Source: Glomus cerebriforme (lineage: Eukaryota > Glomeromycota > Glomeromycetes > Glomerales > Glomeraceae). From it: DNA of 14,695 nucleotides. The translations under genes and the position numbers were made by a program. The notes below the pieces were generated by a model. The model did no database searches, was not told where the DNA came from, and saw only the letters and a list, made by a program, of their open reading frames with translations. Positions 8,761-14,695 of this stretch are shown here, piece by piece; position 1 is the stretch's first letter, and every line of letters begins with the position of its first letter. The DNA lies in contig QKYT01000030.1 in NCBI GenBank assembly GCA_003550305.1, forward strand, positions 265,739 through 280,433, in the 5' to 3' direction.

Positions 8761-8830
8761 GTTGAAATGATTAGTTTGACGTTAGAACAATTGGTTAGAT
8801 GTTAGAACATGTTAGAATGATTGGTTAAAT
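8761..8830 (+). repeat. Subterminal 20-bp direct repeats in the transposon's right end
   Basis: GTTAGAACAATTGGTTAGAT (8781-8800) recurs as GTTAGAATGATTGGTTAAAT (8811-8830), with a half copy GTTAGAACAT between and a worn copy GTTGAAATGATTAGTTTGAC at 8761-8780. Arrays just inside a TIR often bind transposase; that role is inferred here. It also lies 86 bases upstream of the zinc-finger-like gene start, so it could be part of its promoter. Confidence 0.5.
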
Positions 8831-8939
8831 CAAAAAAAAATTTTTTTTCGTGTATTCTGCAAATCACAAGTGCAGAAATCATTTGATCAGTGACCTTAAA
8901 AAAGGCCCAATTATTACAATACGCTCATATGCCTGATCA

Positions 8940-8953
8940 GAAATGAACAGGCT
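8940..8953 (-). repeat. Right terminal inverted repeat of the 4.17-kb element
   Basis: GAAATGAACAGGCT followed by TA. The only mismatch to the left end is the outermost base, where C-to-T would explain the difference. Confidence 0.6.
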
Positions 8954-8955
8954 TA

Positions 8956-10760
8956 TTTTAGGAGTAGGTTATGTGACACAAAATCAAGCATTTTTATTGG
9001 TCAAAATTAATATTATATATATATATATTTAAATATTATTGGTTAAAAAGTCATTACCTTTAATAGAAATAAATGGTAAATTGTAAGATATAACATTTCT
9101 CTATTAGTAATTTATAGGCCAAGAGATGGATATAAGCAAAACTGATCCCTATCTCATTTGAAAAGCAAAAGCTAATAAAATGATATAATATACTTATTCT
9201 TAAATATACTTTCTAATGAATTCTTAATATATTTTTGTTTATTTATTTATTTATCAGAAATCTATGAATTTAATAGTGACAAATAATCTGTTTTTATATT
9301 AAACTCTTATAATTATACAATTGTAATTTCTCATATTTATTCACAGTTGATAAAATAACTAATAAAGGCAAATTTATTTAAATTTTCCAAACATATATCC
9401 AAATTCATATTTAAGTTCTTATCTAAATTCCATAATAAAAGCTAAGATTCTCATAGAAGAGATTAATGTATTAAGAAATATTAATTTACAATAACTTGTA
9501 TTTTTAGATAATAAAAACCATCTTGTTAATTTAGATATATACATATCACTTTTTAAGACTACAGCTGAAGAACCACTTGTTATTTAGTATCTACTTTTAG
9601 ATATAAAAAGTAAGTAAAATTTTATTTTTTTGGCTTTATTTTTCACTTCAAAATAAGTATTTATTAATTTTTTGTTAAGTGCAATTGCTATAAATTTTAA
9701 ATATTCACATAAATTAAGCAATTGTAAAATACTATATTTTAGTAGTTTTTTAAGTTTATTACAAGAAGCAGTTATGAAAATTTTCAATAATTTATAGGTA
9801 GAAAATATTTATTTTTTCTATAAAAAGATATATTTAATTTTAATGATTTAATAACTAATATTCTATTAAAAATAGTAAATGTAAATTTAAATTAAAAATT
9901 ATAATCAAAAGTAAAAGATTTTACAGTGAATAAAAACTTAAAAAAGTATTTACAGAAATATTAAAATATTATAAATATGTCTTTATTACTAATATATCAA
10001 TTCTTAATTTTTAAGAATTTCTTTTAAAGTTATTTAATAAGATGTTATTAAAAGATTTTGTTAAGAAACTTTAGAAAATCTTTAATATATATAGAAAGAA
10101 ATTAATACTAATAAGTAAGTATATTATAAATATATTTTTATATTCTTGAAATTTATAGTTTATTAAGAATTTAAGATGCAATATAATTAATGATATATAA
10201 ATAACTGATAAATAAAACTTAAAAAGGCTCGTAAAAATAAATCTATTAACTATACTATATTTGTTAGAAATATTCTAGTGTTAATATTTGATATGTAAAA
10301 TGAAATGTAAAAATATGAATAAGAAAAATAACTAAAATATCTTATATTACAATTTATAATTTAAATAAAATTAAAATAAAAGTATATTAAAAAAAAGATT
10401 TAATAGTATAATTGTTAGATTATAAAATATATTGTAAATATAAAAAAATATTAGCTAATTTATTTATTAAACTAAACTATTAGAAAATCTAATAATACAT
10501 TTTTCTTAATAATTTATTTGTAATTTTAAAGGTTATATACAATCTAAAACTAAATTTATTATTTATTGCTAAAATATTACAAATTTAATATAAACTTATT
10601 TCTTAAAAATATGAATAAATATATAAAAGAAAGTTGTAATTACTTAATCTAGTTATTTAAAAATAAAGTCAATAAAGTTTACCTATATTAGGTTAAATTT
10701 TAGAATTAGTTTTATTTTTTAAAACTAATTTATAACCAAATTTATTTTATTATTAATTTT
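8956..10760. other. Very AT-rich stretch, no supported gene
   Basis: Mostly A+T with a (TA)n run at about 9011-9029. On minus, 9787-9584 is open for 68 codons from a TTG and continues for about 48 more codons after one TAA (LTRWFLLSKN near 9530-9500). In DNA this AT-rich stops are expected about every ten codons, so this may be an old coding remnant, but the residues are mostly I, K, L, N, F and Y and I recognise nothing. On plus, 9430-9600 has a competing readable frame with two stops. In the rest I see no gene, RNA or clear repeat. Confidence 0.4.
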
Positions 10761-10787
10761 AATTTAAATTGATTAATAGGGGCAACT

Positions 10788-11947
10788 CTCCTTGCTGATC
10801 CCTACGCCCATTTCTCTGAAAATGTTTTGGAAAGAAAAGTTGCACTTTTTGGCCATTTTGTCTTAAGAAAGCGGTCTTTTAGTCATAAGAAAAGTTGCTC
10901 TATGATGTTGGACTTAACTAGAGAGGTTTAAAAAGTTTATTATTTAGTATCTGGTACACCAAGTTTTCTCGCAAGTCAGGTCAACATAATTTTCAATCAC
11001 CTACATCTTTCTCAAAAGTTGATACCCGAGCGGTCATTTGGTATTCTAAGATACGCTCTTCATGTACAAGATGAACGGGTTGGACTTGTGGCTGTTTCTA
11101 GTGGACCTGAGAGCAGGCTTAGTGCAGAGTTTTTTTAGAAGTTAAGCAGCTTTTCGTAAAGTTATCGCATGGGCTTGGCTCAGCAAGGAGAGGCTTTTCT
11201 GGCGAATTAGTTTGGTAAATATTATCCTTTATTATAATTTTTTATTCCATTTTTATTGGTGAAAAAGTGGAAGAACATCAAGATTTTCAGGCTCGTAAAG
11301 ACAAATACCAAACTGGCGTTAGAACATAAACATATACCACTATACTGAATCTGCTTCTTCTTGACTGTAGATTTGGATGAACTACTGCGAAGTGATGTCC
11401 TCTGACGGGAGATGGGAGGTACTGAAAATTTTGATTGACAGTTGATCATTTGTTGATGATTGATTCCCTTATTGTTACATTTCTTGGTTATTTGTTTCAC
11501 AGATGATATTCTCTAATTTTGCCCTTTAAGATGATATCATTGTTAGTTAAATAGAAAAATTAAAAAAAAAAGAATAAAATGGTGCAGAAGACATTGGGTA
11601 CAGGTCAGGTGTGTTAATTGAGTAGAATCGGGGTGGGAGTACTGGAAGCATAGATGATTATTTTTTCTGCAATAGGTATATCAAGGATCAGGATTTTTCG
11701 ATAGGGTTGGATATTTCTGCTCACCTCTGCAAAGCATGTGTTCACGAACTTTTGGGTAAGTAGTCGTCTCGACTCACTGGAATTAGGAACATTCAGGCCA
11801 TGAAGAATTAGTCTATTCTGGGATTAACTCCTACCGGGGTGGTTGTAAAAGGAATGGCCAGAGATGTTCGTCCTCAAGAGGTGGAAAAAGTACTGGGTGA
11901 TAGCCTTCGGATGAAACAGTATAAGCAGTCATCTCAATTCATCTGAA
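10788..11947 (+). pseudogene. Decayed coding sequence carried in the retro-insert
   Basis: In sense orientation, 10788-11140 reads coherently (YAHFSENVLERKVALFGHF; after TAA 10929, KVYYLVSGTPSFLASQ, then ERVGLVAVSSGPESRL). A middle stretch around 11260-11430 gives KTNTKLALEHKHIPLY, stop, then VDLDELLRSDVL. A last block from about 11653 to 11945 gives CNRYIKDQDFSIGLD, LCKACVHELLGK, stop, SSRLTGIRN, then TPTGVVVKGMARDVRPQEV and a final TGA. About 330-380 codons in all, with several stops and frame changes. The segment 11214-11501 begins GGTAAAT and ends TTTCACAG, so an unspliced intron is possible and would argue against a simple processed mRNA. Family not recognised. What follows to the A-tail looks like 3' untranslated sequence. 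Confidence 0.5.
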
Positions 11948-12394
11948 GTATCCATTAGGATAACCTGGGACTGGTCTTGGTAAGGAAGTAGTAGAGGTAG
12001 AAGTAGGTTTAATTTCTTTTTTGTATCTTTAGTTATAGTATTAGATAGCTTTCCTTTCTTTCTGAAGGTTGGTACTAGTAGCCAGCTTCTATAATTTCTC
12101 TTACAAAAGTAAGGGTTAACTTTTATAACAAATCATACTAGTTAGAAGATCTAAGTGTCTTGTGGGGAGATTTGGAAGGACTGATTGAAAGGTTTTTTAT
12201 TTGGTACTAACACTGGGATGTAAGGGAGAATCAGAGCATACTAATATCTAAGGAAGTCTTGCTTTCAGTCCTCACTCTGAGGATTCATGCTACATAAGTG
12301 CGACATGTTAGAATTTTCCATTTAGTTAGAAGTTTTATTTCTGTTCTATATTTCTTTATGTATTATTTATCGGGTATTGTCCATTAATTTATCT

Positions 12395-12433
12395 AATAAA
12401 GAACATGATATAGTACGTCTTCAAAAAAAAAAA
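12395..12433 (+). promoter_or_regulatory. AATAAA signal and A-tail of the retro-insert
   Basis: AATAAA at 12395-12400, with the A-run starting 22 bases after it at 12423. The spacing is that of a genuine cleavage and polyadenylation site, showing the insert derives from a polyadenylated RNA of this strand. Confidence 0.75.
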
Positions 12434-12530
12434 AATTTAAACTGATTAATCAGTTATATTAAACTGACTTGTGATAAAATTGAATTAGCATAGTATATGC
12501 AATATATATTAAAGGCGATTTCTATTTGTA

Positions 12531-12887
12531 TACGGGGTGTCTGAACACAGGATCATAATTCCAGCCAGAATTAAATGATCTGCAATGAAATTACCTTTTT
12601 GGAAATTTTGTGTAATCCAAAATTCAATTTTTGAGAGAAATAAAATTGTCTTTTTGGATTATGTAACATAGTACAATATTCCAAAAAAGGATATTCTGGC
12701 CGGCATTATAAAATCCAGCTAAAATTAGAAATGTGATGAATAAGATGTGATGAATATGATTTCACACCTTGAAAAAATTCTAAGTCCCTAGAATAAATAA
12801 AAAAAATGAAAACAGAAGGTATAATACGGAAGGTGATAAATTATCATATAGTAAAAAATCATGTAACTCATATTCAGACACCCCGTG
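12531..12887. mobile_element. 357-bp mariner-type MITE
   Basis: The left end TACGGGGTGTCTGAA (12531-12545) and right end TTCAGACACCCCGTG (12873-12887) are inverted repeats with one mismatch, at the outermost base. TA stands outside both (12529-12530 and 12888-12889). GGGGTGTC ends are of the Tc1/mariner kind. No coding frame. It sits about 80 bases from the retro-insert's target duplication. Confidence 0.75.
12560..12715. repeat. Foldback inside the 357-bp MITE
   Basis: ATAATTCCAGCCAGAATT (near 12555-12573) pairs with AATATTCTGGCCGGCATTAT-like sequence near 12692-12712. Further in, CCTTTTTGGAA and TAATCCAAAA pair with TTCCAAAAAAGG and TTTTGGATTA. Arms are about 75-80 bases, with a tip near 12640. 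It may be an older element captured inside the MITE or part of its own design. Confidence 0.55.
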
Positions 12888-12889
12888 TA

Positions 12890-13232
12890 AACTTAAAAAT
12901 TTTCTATATTAAAATATAATTGCATACATAATTGCATAAAATTTTTATTTTTATAATAGTTAATACTACTTTTAATTTCTTTTTTTTAGGTTATACTTTT
13001 TTTTAATACTAAAAAACATGTAAAAGTTTAATGTCTAACAACCCTTAACTAGATTTAAAATAGTTGCATATAGATTTTTAATATCATTAAAAACTTATTA
13101 TATCTTTGAAACCTATTTTTAAAAGATTAAAAATCAATATAAAAAAGTGATATCTTACATTTCTAAAAAATATTCTTATTAAAAAAAAAGTTAGAAATTA
13201 TTGGTAAAGATCATATAATTTTGTTAATCTAA
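12890..13232. other. AT-rich spacer, nothing identified
   Basis: No open frame longer than a few tens of codons and no repeat that I can define. Confidence 0.4.
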
Positions 13233-13240
13233 TAGGTTAG

Positions 13241-13867
13241 TAAAGATAAGTCTGCAAATAAGTAATTACAGTGCTTTGTGATATTGCAGATAATTGCAGA
13301 AATTAAAGTCTGATTTCACAATTTTGGTTAAAATTAAAATAATTTTAGCTGAAATTATATATTATAAATTTATTAAAATATAATTCCACCAATATCAATG
13401 CTAGAATGATGAAATTATACCATTCAAATCCTCTCATTAAAACAAATTGAATAGTATAAAATTTATTGAAATCCAATTATTAGATCACATTTCATTTCAA
13501 AATTTGTTAAATATTTATTTAGTTTTATTTCTGTTAATATTAATGATAAAAAGATGAAATTACTATCATTTGAATTCTCTTATTAAGATAAATTGAATGG
13601 TATAAATCATATTAAAATCCAATTATTGGATCATATTTTATTTCCAAAATTTGTTAAATGTTTGTGTAATTGTATCTCTATCAATATTGATATTAAAAAG
13701 ATAATATTTATACCATTCAATTCATCTTAATATGAAAATTCAAATGGTATATATTTTATTAAAATCTAATTACTAGATTTTGAGTAATTTGCAGATTACT
13801 ATGTGCAATTTGATTCAAAATTTTGCAATATTGCAGATTTGAAAAAATAATTGCAGTATCATCTTTA
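13241..13867. mobile_element. Candidate MITE-like unit enclosing a tandem repeat
   Basis: TAAAGATAAGTCTGCAA (13241-13257) is inverted at 13851-13867 as TTGCAGTATCATCTTTA (14 of 17 positions). The flanks TAGGTTAG and CAGATTAG agree at 6 of 8. hAT ends often begin YARNG with 8-bp duplications, so TAAAG with a worn duplication fits, but the match is weak in such AT-rich DNA. Several TTGCAGAT-like strings lie near both ends. Confidence 0.35.
13391..13780 (+). repeat. About 2.7 tandem copies of a 146-bp repeat
   Basis: Units begin near 13391, 13536 and 13683 (steps of 145 and 147). Each has AATATYRATG-type sequence, a GATGAAATTA-type stretch, TTGAATRGTATAAA, AATCCAATTATTRGATCA and CAAAATTTGTTAAAT. 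The third copy is partial and worn. No frame runs through it. Confidence 0.75.
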
Positions 13868-13949
13868 CAGATTAGTCAAATTTTTATTTATCTTTAAATT
13901 AGCAAAAATAAAATCTGTGAGGCTTGAAAGAAGTATCATTTTCTTTATT

Positions 13950-14330
13950 AAACTTAGGTATTGAAAATCTTTTGGCTATATACTAAATCCCAAAATATTT
14001 TGGCATATATAAATTGCTAAAATTCTAAATTCCAAATTAATACCAAAATCCTAAATTATTATCAAAATTCTAAAATTCTGAAACTTTAAGCTTCAGTTAT
14101 TTCTTTAAGAAAAAATATTTTTTTTTAATTTACTTTTATATAATTATAACTGAAATTTATAATTTATAAATTTTGAGATTTCAGCAATAATTTGGAATTT
14201 CAGCATCAATTTGAAATTTGAAATTTTAACAAATTTCTGAAATTGCATTTTAGCATATGCTAAATTCCAAATAAATTTCAACATATAAAAATTTCAGCAT
14301 TCAAATTTACTTTTTATAATATAGAATATT
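13950..14330. repeat. Short AT-rich interspersed motifs (AAATTCTAAA and TTTCAGCA types)
   Basis: 13990-14090 repeats CCAAAATCCTAAAT-like words irregularly every 12-20 bases. 14170-14310 repeats AATTTCAGCA-like words, and includes the palindromes CCAAAATATTTTGG (about 13991) and TAGCATATGCTA (about 14251). The two halves are loosely inverted with respect to each other. Low complexity rather than a defined element. Confidence 0.4.
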
Positions 14331-14695
14331 ATTTCTTATCATTATATTTTACATCTTATTTATTATTATATAATTTAAAGAGAATATTATCCTTTTAAAT
14401 ATAGAATATCATTTTTTTAAAAAGATTAAATGAAATATATTGAATACATCATCTTCTTGATTTATATTTTACTAATTACCTTTTTCTTTTGAATTTTTAG
14501 AAACATTTACTTACACTAGTTAAAATAGTTCATTTTGGCTAAATTTTGGCTGGCTAATTTTAAGCTAAATTATGCTCTAATGCTGATCAAAAATTCAAAA
14601 TCTATGTTACTCTTCGGGTACCATTCGAATGTAGATTTTGATCAAACTTATGTTAAATTTTATAACAACCAATCGGTTAATATTCAAGCAAATAT
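14331..14695. other. AT-rich end region with one hairpin
   Basis: GATCAAAAATTCAAAATCTA (14584-14603) can pair with TAGATTTTGATC (14631-14642) around a loop containing GGTACC and ATTCGAAT. It does not make a tRNA. No gene seen up to the window edge. Confidence 0.35.

Larger units (their letters stand above)
4785..8953. mobile_element. Candidate two-gene DNA transposon with 14-bp TIRs
   Basis: The left end GGCCTGTTCATTTC (4785-4798) and the right end GAAATGAACAGGCT (8940-8953) are inverted repeats matching at 13 of 14 bases. TA lies directly outside both (4783-4784 and 8954-8955); TTA can also be read on both sides if the TIR is taken as 13 bp. Between them lie a transposase-like gene on plus and a zinc-finger-like gene on minus, with their 3' ends 84 bases apart. 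The right subterminal part holds 20-bp direct repeats. About 431 bp of the length comes from a later MITE and its target duplication, so the original element was about 3.74 kb. A TA or TWA duplication would fit Tc1/mariner-like or PIF/Harbinger-like integration, but TA is weak evidence in DNA this AT-rich. Both genes are dead, so this copy could move only with help in trans. Confidence 0.6.
10778..12433 (+). mobile_element. Retro-inserted sequence with A-tail and 17-bp target duplication
   Basis: Flanks AATTTAAATTGATTAAT (10761-10777) and AATTTAAACTGATTAAT (12434-12450) agree at 16 of 17 bases. The right end of the insert is an A-tail (from 12423), preceded by AATAAA at 12395-12400. Duplication, tail and poly(A) signal together are the marks of LINE-driven target-primed insertion. 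The insert is markedly less AT-rich than its surroundings. It could be a 5'-truncated non-LTR element or a processed copy of a host mRNA; I cannot tell which, since no reverse transcriptase motif is visible. Confidence 0.82.

Noticed and set aside
11222..11500. Minus-strand 92-codon frame inside the retro-insert
   Set aside because: It opposes the strand with the A-tail and AATAAA, its residues show no family, and its span coincides with a possible intron on plus.
14584..14642. A tRNA or tRNA-derived SINE (ATTCGAAT loop near a hairpin)
   Set aside because: No acceptor stem, anticodon arm or A box can be formed around it.
1..14695. CRISPR arrays, rRNA genes, bacterial operons or ribosome binding sites
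   Set aside because: No regularly spaced direct repeats with unique spacers and no rRNA-like sequence were seen. Spliced genes and retro-insertion marks show a eukaryotic setting.

Overview
This window looks like nuclear DNA of an AT-rich, repeat-rich eukaryote. My best guess is an arbuscular mycorrhizal fungus (Glomeromycotina, Rhizophagus-like). That guess rests on the very high A+T, GT-AG introns of about 70 bases, multi-copy decayed gene families whose wording resembles what I remember from Rhizophagus irregularis, and MITE-type insertions. The organism is an inference; no search was run. Isolated N bases (about 5274-5370 and 8083-8292) mark it as draft assembly.

Layout. (1) 1-2096, minus: decayed family B DNA polymerase of the Maverick/Polinton (protein-primed) type, cut by the left edge. 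(2) 2230-2640, plus: a small decayed coding remnant. (3) 2630-4565, minus: the only clearly intact protein genes, three tandem paralogues of 137-139 aa. Each has a 7-codon first exon, one phase-0 intron of 68-72 bases and a 130-132 codon second exon. I do not recognise the family. (4) 4783-8955: a candidate DNA transposon of about 4.17 kb with 14-bp terminal inverted repeats (13/14 matching) next to TA. It holds a decayed transposase-like gene on plus (5157-7455, one intron) and, converging on it, a decayed zinc-finger-like gene on minus (8675-7540). The latter is split by a 423-bp MITE with a perfect 8-bp target duplication, and that MITE carries a 219-bp mariner-type MITE. (5) 8956-10760: very AT-rich DNA with little coding sense. 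(6) 10778-12433: a retro-insertion with AATAAA, an A-tail and a 17-bp target duplication, containing decayed coding sequence. (7) 12531-12887: a mariner-type MITE with an internal foldback. (8) 13241-13867: a candidate MITE-like unit holding 2.7 copies of a 146-bp tandem repeat. (9) 13950-14330: short AT-rich repeats, then AT-rich DNA with one hairpin.

Taken together, this is a repeat-driven accessory region: one living tandem family embedded in dead mobile DNA. Most in-frame stops in the dead genes are TAA or TAG where Gln is plausible, or TGA where Trp or Arg is plausible. C-to-T or G-to-A transitions would explain this, whereas the frameshifts argue against a variant genetic code. The most interesting points are the two-gene transposon with convergent transposase-like and zinc-finger genes, the three-level nesting of insertions inside it, and the unrecognised three-gene tandem family.
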